A stretch of DNA of 64,000 nucleotides from contig PBAO01000014.1 of the NCBI GenBank assembly GCA_002715985.1, forward strand, positions 62,362-126,361. The letters are read 5' to 3'. Below, one piece after another: positions 54,601 through 62,462 of the stretch. Source of the stretch: Lysobacterales bacterium. Its GTDB lineage: Bacteria > Pseudomonadota > Gammaproteobacteria > Nevskiales > Salinisphaeraceae. Below the pieces are notes generated by a model. The model saw only the letters and a program-made list of their open reading frames with translations, was not told the DNA's origin and did no database searches. How positions within the stretch are numbered: the stretch's first letter is position 1; each line of letters begins with the position of its first letter. The position numbers and the translations under genes are program-made.

Positions 54601-55366
54601 CCGCGTTCTGCAGCGTGGCGGCCAGGGGGGAAGCAGTGCCCGGCCAGTGTCGGGCCAGCGATTCCAGTCGCTGGCTGATCCGCTCGTGATCGATACCGGC
54701 GATCGTGACGTGCGGGCGGAAAAACACCGGAGCGAGCGTGGCATAGAGTGCCTCCGGGCTGGCCCAGATATTCAGCACGGCTTCGCCGTCGTCCCCGTTG
54801 GCGAAGACCTGCTCGCGCCAGTAGTCGTGCGTGGCCTCGCGATAGATCGTCGAATCGTCCACGGCCTCGCCGCGGTCAAAGGCCAGCGCGGATTCGAACG
54901 CGTTTTCTGTCGCGGCCCGCTGGGCAAAGCCGTGGATGGTCACGATGGTGGCTTCGTCGATACGCCCGGCGGCATCGGCCAAGCGGCGTGCCACGGTGGT
55001 CGACGATTCGACGGCCGCTGCCAGCACACCCTGGGTGAAACAGTGTTCGGCATTGGCCGGATCCGCCAGGCTCGGCTCGTGAGCGATACGGGCCGCGTCA
55101 ACCAGACGGGCCCGGATACGCTCGCGCAGCTCCTGGGTGGCCGCGCGGGTGAAGGTCATGACCAGAATATCGCGCACCGACGCCTGGCGTTCGACGATCA
55201 GGCGCAGATACAGCCCGGCCAGGCTGAAGGTCTTGCCCGTACCGGCACTGGCCTCGATCAGACGCAGGCCGGACAGCGTTAGCGTGCCCGCATCGAATAC
55301 CCGTGCGGTCATCGTGCCGTTGTCCGGGCCGGCTTGTCGCTGATTCGAAGGCTCATTGTCGCCCAT
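51620..55366 (-). CDS. recB: exodeoxyribonuclease V subunit beta (RecB)
   Basis: The 1248-residue subunit carries the 3'-5' UvrD-like helicase and the nuclease of RecBCD. Motifs in order: Walker A LIEASAGTGKTFSLAGLYLR near residue 40, ILVMTFTRAATQELRERIR, WPYALVDEFQDTDPLQYASL, TLTTNFRSTQGVLDSI and ISTIHAAKGLQYPIVFLPF. The C-terminal nuclease motif is GRFYILDYKTNRLGDTP. The first 20 residues before the domain may be dispensable (an alternative ATG lies at 55312). It is separated from recC by a phosphodiesterase gene. Confidence 0.96.
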   Translation of the reverse strand: MGDNEPSNQRQAGPDNGTMTARVFDAGTLTLSGLRLIEASAGTGKTFSLAGLYLRLIVERQASVRDILVMTFTRAATQELRERIRARLVDAARIAHEPSLADPANAEHCFTQGVLAAAVESSTTVARRLADAAGRIDEATIVTIHGFAQRAATENAFESALAFDRGEAVDDSTIYREATHDYWREQVFANGDDGEAVLNIWASPEALYATLAPVFFRPHVTIAGIDHERISQRLESLARHWPGTASPLAATLQNAVEADALLKSHALYAGLADEPDIPARVAALDTQITAALADGRLPALPSWVAALASPSAAFKKAAKHQALAEPLEALEALPILAELQPLARLVMIEKAAARISARAATRKNERRQYSYDDLIVALHDSLLDPHTGPNLADALHARWPYALVDEFQDTDPLQYASLHEIYLARPRETGALLLIGDPKQAIYGFRGGDIYAYLAAARAAGPARYTLTTNFRSTQGVLDSIAALYTLPGAAPFVIESIDFPSVAAGRTAGDRRLVTGDDTPLPAMSVWELIGGVHTQKNGKTRNPNKQADRARLIAETVSRIADLLAGHGTHWQYADGTVQAVAARDIAVLVNSHSQAEAMQTALGAAGVRAVCQQRQSVYASAEADDLKRVLAAMAHPDDPLAVRAAQPTGLIGKRLADLIEMADDDAALQSAIERFHELFVAWQRRGVLSALESLFIAAAPGILALTDGERRMSNYLQLAELLAEAETTCYGMDSLVHWLAAQIAAAEAGTLGNEDESQLRLETDADLVRISTIHAAKGLQYPIVFLPFALWLGQSHGDRRPDVPPFVFHPEIDGARPAMIDMIGNGDNAAQARLEARSETLRLLYVALTRAEQAVFVGWREPDDSKGVDGALADLLYRDGAVDGQALARLTRAAGGAVVHETLDIDAPTPISSLDRSSEAVPQGQARHDLPARRLRWSSYSFSRLAHAKAETTAYDLPAPGAEDEAPAVAETPHAADTERQALLADIDPRLGGVRFGSAVHDLLEDALNSETRDINDHESTWHPPGAAPRGCEIEAVYKKLRAGGLIPEDRSDIRIIQTADLVARTLHTPLPSIGPLAGLAGANMLTEMEFMLRLRGQRLGTLIDTLRAHGYLGAALGGHPAQTLYGLMQGFIDLVVERDGRFYILDYKTNRLGDTPADYDGPALQRAITRSHYDLQYLIYTVALHRHLGRCLPDYDPALHLGGVQYLFVRALDGRSTAGVYLDMPDIVLINALDALFDDIAQTP

Positions 55367-55432
55367 CCCGGCATCACGTCCATCGCGCCTGTCTGGCCAC
55401 TGGGCATTGTGGGTGCATGATTCGGGCGCCGC

Positions 55433-56506
55433 TCAATTCGAGGCCCATTCTTCTGCTTGATCGCGAGCGCGCGAGATGATGTCGCGCGCGCTTTCGAGTG
55501 TTTCGCGTTCGGCGGCATCGGGGCGCTCGCTGCGCTGGCGATCGACTCGGCACAGAGTGGCGATATACGGATAGTGATCCGAGCCAAAGGCCCGGCCGCG
55601 CTCGAGCTCGAGCGCGGCAAAGCCGGCCTCGTAGAAGACATGATCCAGCGGCCAGGCCATCCACCAGGATTTGGCGTCATAGGTGGGTAGATAACCATAG
55701 CCATGGCGCGGATCAACCAGTCGAGCAACGTCTTGCATCATCGCCACGGCGTCCTCCCAGGGCACCGCGTTGAAATCCCCGGCGACAACACCGGGCCGGT
55801 CATGATCGCGCAGCAGAAAAGCCGCCCGCATGAGCACGGCATCCCGCCCGAGCGCCGACTGCGAGGGATGGGGTGGGCGAGGGTGAATACCCAGAAAATC
55901 AAAGACTTCGCCGGTGGGCAGCTGCACACCGGTCACGATCTGTGGCGTGTCCTGACCGGCCAGATGCTCGATATGCGGGTTATCCAGCGGCAGACGCGAA
56001 TACAGCGCGATCCCGAAGTAAGAGCCTGTCGGGTGAATGACGGTATGCGGCATCCGGTTCTTCAGCGGGGCCAGTGCCCGGGTCCATTTCTGATCGACTT
56101 CCAGGGCAAGAAACACATCCGGATCCGCGGCGCGGACCTGATCGATCAGCCGGCTGTCGGGATTATTGGACAGCCGAACATTGGCCACCATGACCTTGAA
56201 GCGATGATCGACCGGGCAGCTATCGCTGGCCAGGTCGGTGCCCGTGGGCAGATAGGGCAACAGCACAAAGGCTTGATAGCCCAGTACACCAGCAGTGATC
56301 GTGGCCGCCGTCGTCGCCGGTGTCCGGTAACGCCGGGTGAAAAACAAAAAGCCGATCAACACCACCACTAGGCCGATGCTGGTCTGCAGGCGCGGGAAAT
56401 CGGCCACCCGAACCCACCACAGATCGGTGGGAATGATGGGCAGCAGGCTGCCCAACCAGAGGGTCACGGCTGCCGCCAGCAGTAGATAGAACAACGCGAT
56501 TTTCAT
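55433..56506 (-). CDS. EEP-family phosphodiesterase with membrane helices, between recC and recB
   Basis: A 357-residue protein with three N-terminal membrane helices (FYLLLAAAVTLWLGSLL, LQTSIGLVVVLIGFLFF, TAATITAGVLGYQAFVLL) and a C-terminal EEP domain. The catalytic elements are VMVANVRLSNNPDS, VFLALEVDQKW, FDFLGIHPRPP, VVAGDFNAVPW, WPLDHVFYEAGF and AFGSDHYPYIA. The family contains metal-dependent phosphatases and nucleases, and the catalytic domain would face the periplasm. It lies 78 bases after recC and 66 bases before recB on the same strand. GGA precedes the chosen ATG at 56506. Confidence 0.88.
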   Translation of the reverse strand: MKIALFYLLLAAAVTLWLGSLLPIIPTDLWWVRVADFPRLQTSIGLVVVLIGFLFFTRRYRTPATTAATITAGVLGYQAFVLLPYLPTGTDLASDSCPVDHRFKVMVANVRLSNNPDSRLIDQVRAADPDVFLALEVDQKWTRALAPLKNRMPHTVIHPTGSYFGIALYSRLPLDNPHIEHLAGQDTPQIVTGVQLPTGEVFDFLGIHPRPPHPSQSALGRDAVLMRAAFLLRDHDRPGVVAGDFNAVPWEDAVAMMQDVARLVDPRHGYGYLPTYDAKSWWMAWPLDHVFYEAGFAALELERGRAFGSDHYPYIATLCRVDRQRSERPDAAERETLESARDIISRARDQAEEWASN

Positions 56507-56584
56507 GAAGATCCAGGTTGGACGGGCCGCCCGCCACGATCCGCGCACCGTATAGCCTCGATGCGCCGACGCATAGGCGTGTGA

Positions 56585-59500
56585 TTACAGAGCCTGTGCC
56601 TGCAGGAGCGCGTTCATCGGCCCGGTGATTCGCTCGATTGTGTCAATGAAGATACTGGTATCGGCGCTCTCGCCCAGCGGTGCGTCGGCCGGGCCCAGCA
56701 GCAGTGCGACATACGGATCACGCAGCAGGTGATGCGCGCGACGATCGCCGGCGCGAAAACGAAACGACAGATTCTCGAAGGCCTTGGTCTGGGTTGGATT
56801 ATAGGCATCGGCCAGATCGGGATGAAAACACTGGGCGCGGCGCTGGCCGCAGCGATAGATCTCGACCAGGCGCGTCAGATTCTCGCGAGCCTGGGTCGGC
56901 GTCACGTCGGCTTGGAAACATGCGCCGGCCAGGGCCTTGTTGTCCGGATCGAATCCGGCGATCGCAAGCGTAGCGGTATGCCCGGCCGCCACCAGCGCCA
57001 GATAATCGATCCAGGCCCGCAGGCGATGACGGGTCTTGAGCTTGTTGGGCACGAGCCGGCACAGCGTGTCTGCGGCCAGGCCCTCGATCCGCCCGGTCAG
57101 GCGCAGGCCGGCGATATCGTCGAGCCGGATATCCACGCTTTCGGGCGTGGCCCGCGTCTGCCAGTCTCGCGCCAGCGGCAAGAGCGTGTTCACCGCCTCG
57201 GCCTGTTCGGCATAGCGGGCCGCAGCCAGTGGCGGGGGCGGCAGACTGCCGCGGGCGATCTCCAGCGCGCTCGGCGACGTCGCCAGGGCCTGCTGGGCAT
57301 GGGCCTCGGCCGTGGCCAGAAGACGGCGGCGCAGGCCGGCGGCCGCCAGCGGCGACAGATCCAGCGGTTCTTCATCCAGCGGCGAGGCCGGGCCGGCATC
57401 CAGATCCAGCTGTAGCCGATCACGAAAGAACGCCCGCGCGGGATGGTCGAAAAACCGTTTCAGTGTGGCCACATCGAGTGCCTCGATCGGCTCGGCCGGC
57501 GCTTCGATCGTCGGGGCGTCGGTCGTCTCGGCCGGGCCCATGAACGCATCGGACTCGTGGCGAGGCCCATGCGCGGCGCGACTGGCCGCGCGCCATGCCC
57601 CGGCATAAGTGAAGATCCGGCTGTCGCCGATATCCGCTGCCGGCCGGAAATAGCGGGCCGAAAACGGCTGCATGGGCTGACGATGGATCAGACGCGCATG
57701 AACGTCGCGTGGCGGCTCATCGCGAAAATAGGCCTGGTGGATGAAGTCCAGCGTCTCGCCGACCAGTGGCGAGGGCGGCAAGGCCTCGCCGGTGCGAATG
57801 TCCTGGCCGATATAACTGATATAGAACTGATCGCGTGCGGCGGTCAGTGCCTGCAGAAACAGCAGCCGATCGTCATCGCGGACATTGCGATCCCCGAGAT
57901 ACGGCGCCGCGGACATGACGTTGAACGCCCGCGTGCTGTCCTGGCGTGGAAAGGCCGTATCGTTCATGCCCAGCACACAGACCACATGAAAAGGCACCGC
58001 CCGCAGTGGCACCATGCCGCAGAAGGTGATGCCGCCGGCCAGAAACGGCTGACGATCGGCCACGCTGTCCAGCCGGGCGCGCAGGTCATCGCGTACCGCG
58101 TTCCACGACAGACGCCGATCGGCGGCCAGCGGTTTCTCGGCGGTGCAGGCCTCGGCTCGGTCCAGACACGCGAATACACCGCGCAGCGCGTCCAGGGCGC
58201 GTTGCTCATCGGGCGCATCGGGGCCGGGTGCGATCATCTGATCGACGAGATTGTTCAGCCTTGTCTGCCACTGGCCGGGCGTGGCGGGCACTGTCAGGGC
58301 ATCAGCGAAGCGGGCCAGCGTGTCCTCGAAGCGCCAGAGCTTGCCGAGGGCGGCGGTGATGCCGCCTTCCAGATCCGACCAGGGGGCGACGCCGTCGATC
58401 AGCGTTTCATCATCCGCTTGGGCCACGCCGAGCAGCAGCCGGTCCAGTCCGAAGCGCCAGCTGTTCTGGTCATAGTCGCCGGCGCCCATCTCGGCGCGAT
58501 GATCGCCGTCGCGGCCCCAGCGGATACCGGCGGCTTCGATCCAGCGGGCCAGCGCAGCAAGCTCGGTTTCATCCAGACGAAACCGCCGGGCGACAGCCGG
58601 CACCGATAATAGATCCATCAGCTGGCTGGCCTGCCAGCGCGATAGCGGCAGATCCAGCAGATCGGCCACGCAGCCCACGATCGGGTGGGCCGCCGAGCGG
58701 GCGCGATCCGCCAGGCCGAACGGCAGATAGCGGTCGGCCGAGGCGCCGCCGAACACAGCCTGAATCGCCGGGGTATAAGCCGCCACATCGGGCAGCATGA
58801 CGATGATATCGCGCGGGGCAAGCCGCGCCGCCGGCTCGATCTCCCCGGCGGCCACACGGGCATCGTCGCGAGCCAGGCGATCGAGCAGCTGATCCTGGAG
58901 CACCTGAATCTCGCGCAGGCGGCTATGACAGGCGTGCACCTCGAACGAGATATCGGCCCGGTCCATGCCCTGGCGGCTGTGGCGATACGCCAGCGTGACG
59001 ATATCGCGCTGGATACGGTGCAACAGCGAATCGTCGGCGGGGCATGTATAGGCCATGGCCTCGCCCAGCTCCGGCTCGATCATGCCGGTGAATTCGTCCG
59101 AGTAGAGCAGACGCAGGGTATCGCGTGCCATGCGCCCCAGTCTCGAAAGCAACGGATGGTCGGCCTCGATGGCGGCCTCGCCGGGCAACAGATCGCACGC
59201 GTCGGGCATATCGGTGCTAGGCAGCTCCAGGGCGACACGGTGGGCGGTGATGTCCCCCCAGTAAGCCTCGCTGGGGTTGGGCAAGAGAAAATGCACGTCG
59301 ATATGCGTGGCCAGCGCATAGAGAAACCGCAGATGATCCGGCGGCACCGCCACCAGGCCAAAACAATAGAGATCGGCCGGGCAGCGGGCGATGACTTTCG
59401 CATGAAACGCGGTGTCGTGATCATCGCCCAGCCGTGCGATGAAACGTCGCAATGCCGCCGCGCGATGATCACTGCCCAGCCGGTGGGGGCGGGTGAGCCA

Positions 59501-59998
59501 GTGCCAGACCCGTGCCTGCCAGCGCCCGGGCGCGGTTGCCGGTATCTCGCCGGCTTCCCAGCGGGCCAGCATATCGGCGCGGTAATACAGGTATTCATCA
59601 AAGACATCGGCCAGCTGGCGCGCCAGCTGATAGCGGCGTACCTCGACGACGGGCCGGCCCAGATAATCAGCCACCTCGGGCACGTCGCGCGCAATCTCGG
59701 GCAGCGCGGCATAGAGATGCCAGGGCAGGCAGTCGTTCTGGAAGTGATGACCGTCGGTATCGGCCTCGGGCAGCACGCTGCCCAACAGGCGCCAGATGAA
59801 CTCGCCGGGCAGCTCGCCGGCGATGTTGGCCGCGATGCCTTCACTCTCGGCCAGCTGGATCCGCAGCCAGCGCCCGATGCCGGCGTTGGGCGCCAGCACC
59901 GTATCGCGCGCCAGCGGCGAAACCCGCCGGCGTGAGCGAAGCACGGCAAACAGATCGGCCAGGCGCGACAGATCGTTGTGATGATAAAGATAGAACAT
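56585..59998 (-). CDS. recC: exodeoxyribonuclease V subunit gamma (RecC)
   Basis: The 1137-residue subunit recognises Chi and splits the DNA strands in RecBCD. It has the RecC start MFYLYHHNDLSRLADLFAVL, then GIGRWLRIQLAESEGIAANI and FIWRLLGSVLPEAD. The inactive helicase-like middle includes ITFCGMVPLRAVPFHVVCVL and GMNDTAFPRQDSTRAFNVM, followed by the dead nuclease-like C-terminal domain. It starts 39 bases after modE on the same strand and heads the recC-EEP-recB-recD series. Confidence 0.95.
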   Translation of the reverse strand: MFYLYHHNDLSRLADLFAVLRSRRRVSPLARDTVLAPNAGIGRWLRIQLAESEGIAANIAGELPGEFIWRLLGSVLPEADTDGHHFQNDCLPWHLYAALPEIARDVPEVADYLGRPVVEVRRYQLARQLADVFDEYLYYRADMLARWEAGEIPATAPGRWQARVWHWLTRPHRLGSDHRAAALRRFIARLGDDHDTAFHAKVIARCPADLYCFGLVAVPPDHLRFLYALATHIDVHFLLPNPSEAYWGDITAHRVALELPSTDMPDACDLLPGEAAIEADHPLLSRLGRMARDTLRLLYSDEFTGMIEPELGEAMAYTCPADDSLLHRIQRDIVTLAYRHSRQGMDRADISFEVHACHSRLREIQVLQDQLLDRLARDDARVAAGEIEPAARLAPRDIIVMLPDVAAYTPAIQAVFGGASADRYLPFGLADRARSAAHPIVGCVADLLDLPLSRWQASQLMDLLSVPAVARRFRLDETELAALARWIEAAGIRWGRDGDHRAEMGAGDYDQNSWRFGLDRLLLGVAQADDETLIDGVAPWSDLEGGITAALGKLWRFEDTLARFADALTVPATPGQWQTRLNNLVDQMIAPGPDAPDEQRALDALRGVFACLDRAEACTAEKPLAADRRLSWNAVRDDLRARLDSVADRQPFLAGGITFCGMVPLRAVPFHVVCVLGMNDTAFPRQDSTRAFNVMSAAPYLGDRNVRDDDRLLFLQALTAARDQFYISYIGQDIRTGEALPPSPLVGETLDFIHQAYFRDEPPRDVHARLIHRQPMQPFSARYFRPAADIGDSRIFTYAGAWRAASRAAHGPRHESDAFMGPAETTDAPTIEAPAEPIEALDVATLKRFFDHPARAFFRDRLQLDLDAGPASPLDEEPLDLSPLAAAGLRRRLLATAEAHAQQALATSPSALEIARGSLPPPPLAAARYAEQAEAVNTLLPLARDWQTRATPESVDIRLDDIAGLRLTGRIEGLAADTLCRLVPNKLKTRHRLRAWIDYLALVAAGHTATLAIAGFDPDNKALAGACFQADVTPTQARENLTRLVEIYRCGQRRAQCFHPDLADAYNPTQTKAFENLSFRFRAGDRRAHHLLRDPYVALLLGPADAPLGESADTSIFIDTIERITGPMNALLQAQAL

Positions 59999-60037
59999 GC
60001 AACCGCAGCCTCGGGCGGGTCGATGGCGGCCCGGAAG

Positions 60038-60847
60038 CTAACCGGCCGGTGAAACGATCACGCTGGATGCCTTGAACAGGGCCGTGGCCGTATCGCCTTC
60101 GGCCAGAGCCAGCGCATCGGCGGATTCACGCGTGATGGTGGCCGCCAGATGGGCACCGCCGGGCAGGCGCAAAGTGAGCTCGCTGGCCACCGTATCGCGG
60201 CTGATCCGGGCCACCGTGCCGACCAGCCGATTGCGACTGGATAACCGGGCGCCTGACAGATCGCCCGCGGCCACGATCAGCCAGCTGGCCTTGACCAGTG
60301 CGGTGACGGTCACGCCGACCTCCAGGCCCAGATTATCGGCGCTGGCCTCGGTGATCACGGCCACCAGCGTATCGCCGCCGGCTACCTTGATCGTGACCTC
60401 CGCATTCACGCTTGATCGCTTGAGGCCCGTCACACGGCCGACCAGTTGATTCCGGGCACTGCTTTGCATGGCCAGGCGCTCCATCAGGTTGACATCGTGG
60501 CCGGACAATGCGGTCACCCGGCGATTGAGCTGTTCGAGAAAGCGTTGCTGCTCGGCCTCGGCGGCGCGATAGGTTCGTACCAGCGTTGCCGCGCGCTCGG
60601 TCAACGTCGTGCCGCCGCCGCGTACGCCGCCCGTGCTGCGACACACCAACGGCGTGTCGGCCAGGTTGTTGATCGCGTTGATGGCATCCCACGCGCCCTT
60701 GTAACTCAGCCCGACCTGCTTGGCTGCTTGTGTCAACGAGCCGGTTGCGCCGATGGCCTCGAGCAGGGCGATACGGCGCGCACCGATCCCCCCGCTGCGC
60801 GGACCAATCTGCAGATGGCTGTCGAAATGAGACGCATCGTCGGGCAT
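60038..60847 (-). CDS. modE: ModE-family molybdate-responsive regulator
   Basis: The 269-residue protein has an N-terminal LysR-type winged helix (ALLEAIGATGSLTQAAKQVG, SYKGAWDAINAINNL, RGGGTTLTERAATLVRTY). Two tandem molybdate-binding Mop/TOBE domains follow, SARNQLVGRVTGLKRSSVNA and SSRNRLVGTVARISRDTVAS, each ending in the conserved ALVKASWLIVA or ALFKASSVIVS. With molybdate bound, ModE represses modABC and activates molybdoenzyme genes. No such genes are nearby. It lies 39 bases upstream of recC and may be cotranscribed with it. Confidence 0.92.
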   Translation of the reverse strand: MPDDASHFDSHLQIGPRSGGIGARRIALLEAIGATGSLTQAAKQVGLSYKGAWDAINAINNLADTPLVCRSTGGVRGGGTTLTERAATLVRTYRAAEAEQQRFLEQLNRRVTALSGHDVNLMERLAMQSSARNQLVGRVTGLKRSSVNAEVTIKVAGGDTLVAVITEASADNLGLEVGVTVTALVKASWLIVAAGDLSGARLSSRNRLVGTVARISRDTVASELTLRLPGGAHLAATITRESADALALAEGDTATALFKASSVIVSPAG

Positions 60848-60922
60848 GGCAGCGAAAAAGCTCTTCGGCAGTGAAACAGGCGGTCGTTTTCGGTGAGACC
60901 TTACGTTAGCCTATGGCACGTT

Positions 60923-60999
60923 GTCCTCGTAGCTCAGCAGGATAGAGCAGCCGCCTCCTAAGCGGCAGGTCGCAGGTTCGACTCCTGCCGGGGACACCA
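60923..60999 (+). tRNA. tRNA-Arg (anticodon CCT)
   Basis: A 77-base tRNA with encoded CCA. GTCCTCG pairs with CGGGGAC (one G-T wobble), the D-arm is AGCTCAGCAGGATAGAGCA, and the anticodon stem GCCGC/GCGGC encloses CTCCTAA with anticodon CCT reading AGG. The T-arm is GCAGGTTCGACTCCTGC. Its last 19 bases recur at 61422-61440. Confidence 0.97.
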
Positions 61000-61080
61000 T
61001 TCCATAGCATGGTCGCAGGCCGTGCTATGGAATGGTTTTCGATAGATGTCGAACCTGCGACATGGAAAATACAGGTTCGA
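60981..61080. repeat. 100-bp direct repeat, copy 1 (tRNA 3' end, terminator, T-arm palindrome)
   Basis: The segment from the T-loop of tRNA-Arg(CCT) to the second palindrome arm recurs at 61422-61520. There is one mismatch in the first 80 bases (61010 T versus C) and a short divergent stretch near the end. It resembles the duplicated attachment sites left when an element integrates into a tRNA 3' end. Confidence 0.9.
60996..61039 (+). terminator. tRNA-Arg(CCT) terminator hairpin
   Basis: Seventeen-base arms (60996-61012 and 61020-61036, one G-T pair) around TCGCAGG are followed by T residues to 61039. The left arm begins inside the ACCA end of the tRNA. The same hairpin recurs at about 61437-61480 without a tRNA. 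Confidence 0.9.
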
Positions 61081-61084
61081 CGGC
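61049..61084 (+). repeat. T-arm-derived palindrome downstream of tRNA-Arg(CCT)
   Basis: TCGAACCTGCGACA (61049-61062) and CAGGTTCGACGGC (61072-61084) form an inverted repeat. Both arms are identical to those downstream of tRNA-Arg(TCG) at 25127-25165 on the other strand. A third, slightly altered copy lies at 61490-61520. Confidence 0.8.
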
Positions 61085-61368
61085 GTGGCGCTAGGGCGTG
61101 TTGCGGTTTCATAGGCGTCCGCGCCAAGCGCTGTTTTGCGGCAAGGCGAGGCATAGCTCACGCCGCGCAGTCATTCTGCGCCACTGGGCTAGAACGCTGT
61201 ATTGCCGCAAAACAGCGTTTGGCCCGAAGGGTTGGGCCGCAAATCGTGCCCTGCAGCTTTACGAGTCTTGATCGTGGCACGCCACGATGCTTCAACTCGC
61301 GCCTTGCAGGACGCGATTTGCGGTCTCCAATGCGGACGCATATGAAACCGCAACACGTCCTCGCCACG
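61084..61368. mobile_element. 285-bp gene-free element with nested inverted repeats (MITE-like or structured RNA)
   Basis: Terminal arms of 30 bases (61093-61122 and 61332-61361, 28 of 30 complementary) are extended by CGTGGCG/CGCCACG at the outside. Inside are two independent long hairpins: 61124-61144 with 61202-61222 (20 of 21 pairs), and 61237-61255 with 61305-61323 (17 of 19 pairs). The latter encloses the perfect stem 61271-61278/61281-61288. The whole would fold as a closed stem with two arms. No protein-coding frame of credible composition is present. A non-autonomous transposable element or a structured RNA/DNA element are both possible. Confidence 0.7.
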
Positions 61369-61421
61369 ACGAACAGTCGCGCAAGCGACTGGCCCGAAGG
61401 GTGAGGCGCGAAGCGCCGAAT

Positions 61422-61520
61422 ACTCCTGCCGGGGACACCATTCCATAGCACGGTCGCAGGCCGTGCTATGGAATGGTTTTCGATAGATGTCGAACCTGCG
61501 TCACGAAATTACAGGTTCGA
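61422..61520. repeat. 100-bp direct repeat, copy 2
   Basis: This copy begins with the last 19 bases of tRNA-Arg(CCT) but lacks the rest of the tRNA. It then carries the terminator hairpin, here with a fully paired CACGG/CCGTG arm, and a T-arm palindrome altered between the arms. Between the copies, after the nested-repeat element, lie small perfect hairpins at 61375-61390 (GCAA loop) and 61405-61417 (GAA loop). Confidence 0.88.
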
Positions 61521-61524
61521 TGAC

Positions 61525-62412
61525 TTATTCCGGGCCAAGCACGGCGTTGAGCACGGTCGCCAGACGGCGGCCACCGCGCTGGAGCTGTACCTTGGCATAA
61601 GGCCAGGTTGCCTTCTGATACGCGCTGGACCAGTCCGGCGCCCGGGGCGTTTCGGGCAACAGGCCGTACGCCACCGCGCGTGCCAGGCGATGGGATTGGT
61701 GGGTCCAGGCCACAACGGTATCGCGGCGTTGCAGCGCCCGCAGGCCGCGGGTCCATTGCCGGGCAGCAGCGGGCCGGATCTCGGCATCCAGGCTGCGGGC
61801 GGCTGCCCGCACGGCGGTATGGTCGATCGGGTCATCGACCCGGGGGTGCAGGCTCAGCGCACGCTCGATGATCGTGCTGTCCCAGATACGGTGCAGATTG
61901 GTGGCGTGGCCGAAGTAGGTCAGCGGGGTGTCGTTGCCGCCGCGGTCGTCGCGATCGGCGGCGTGCAGGGGCTGATGCAGATCCCCGATGAGGTGTACCA
62001 CGAACTTTAGCGCGGCCTCGCGCGAGCGCGGCGTGGCGTCTGTGTCGTCGAGCACGCGGATATGACGTATCAGCTGGAGGACCAGGCAGTTGCGCGCCGC
62101 GCAATCGCGTGTGGCCTTGAAACCGTCGGCGGACACGGGGATATCCGCGTAGTGCCAGGGGCGGGTGTTGGGATGATCGCCTCGAATGGCATCGGCCCAG
62201 GAGGCGATTTCATCCAGATGTCGCGCGCCGTCCTGTTTCAGGAGTCGGGCAACATGGGCACGGGCGGTCGGATTCAGGTGAACTTCGGCGATATCGGCAA
62301 CGATGGCATGGCCGACCGGCCCCCAGGCCAGCGCGGGCGAAGCCAGCAGCATCGCCAGGCCCAAGGCGAAGACGGCGCGTGATACGCGATAAAGAGGCCG
62401 GGTATCGATCAT
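61525..62412 (-). CDS. S1/P1 nuclease family protein
   Basis: The 295-residue precursor has a signal peptide (FALGLAMLLASPALA, cleavage just before Trp). The mature N-terminal Trp (AWGPVGHAIVADIAE) is itself a zinc ligand in this family. Other ligands are seen in DEIASWADAIRGDHPNTRPW with HYADIP, HLIGDLHQPLHAADRDD and NLHRIWDSTIIE. S1/P1 enzymes are trinuclear-zinc nucleases and 3'-nucleotidases for single-stranded nucleic acid, acting outside the cytoplasm. The stop lies only four bases from the repeat region. Confidence 0.93.
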   Translation of the reverse strand: MIDTRPLYRVSRAVFALGLAMLLASPALAWGPVGHAIVADIAEVHLNPTARAHVARLLKQDGARHLDEIASWADAIRGDHPNTRPWHYADIPVSADGFKATRDCAARNCLVLQLIRHIRVLDDTDATPRSREAALKFVVHLIGDLHQPLHAADRDDRGGNDTPLTYFGHATNLHRIWDSTIIERALSLHPRVDDPIDHTAVRAAARSLDAEIRPAAARQWTRGLRALQRRDTVVAWTHQSHRLARAVAYGLLPETPRAPDWSSAYQKATWPYAKVQLQRGGRRLATVLNAVLGPE

Positions 62413-62462
62413 GGGTTCTGCCGGTGATGAAAAACGCAGGCCGGGCCCTATCGCATGGGCCT

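Noticed and set aside
61093-61361. Insertion sequence with transposase
   Set aside because: The inverted-repeat element is under 300 bases and has no transposase-like frame; it is reported as MITE-like or structured instead.
60923-61520. CRISPR array or tRNA cluster
   Set aside because: There are only two long direct repeats with a structured spacer, not short regularly spaced repeats, and the second copy lacks all but the last 19 bases of the tRNA.
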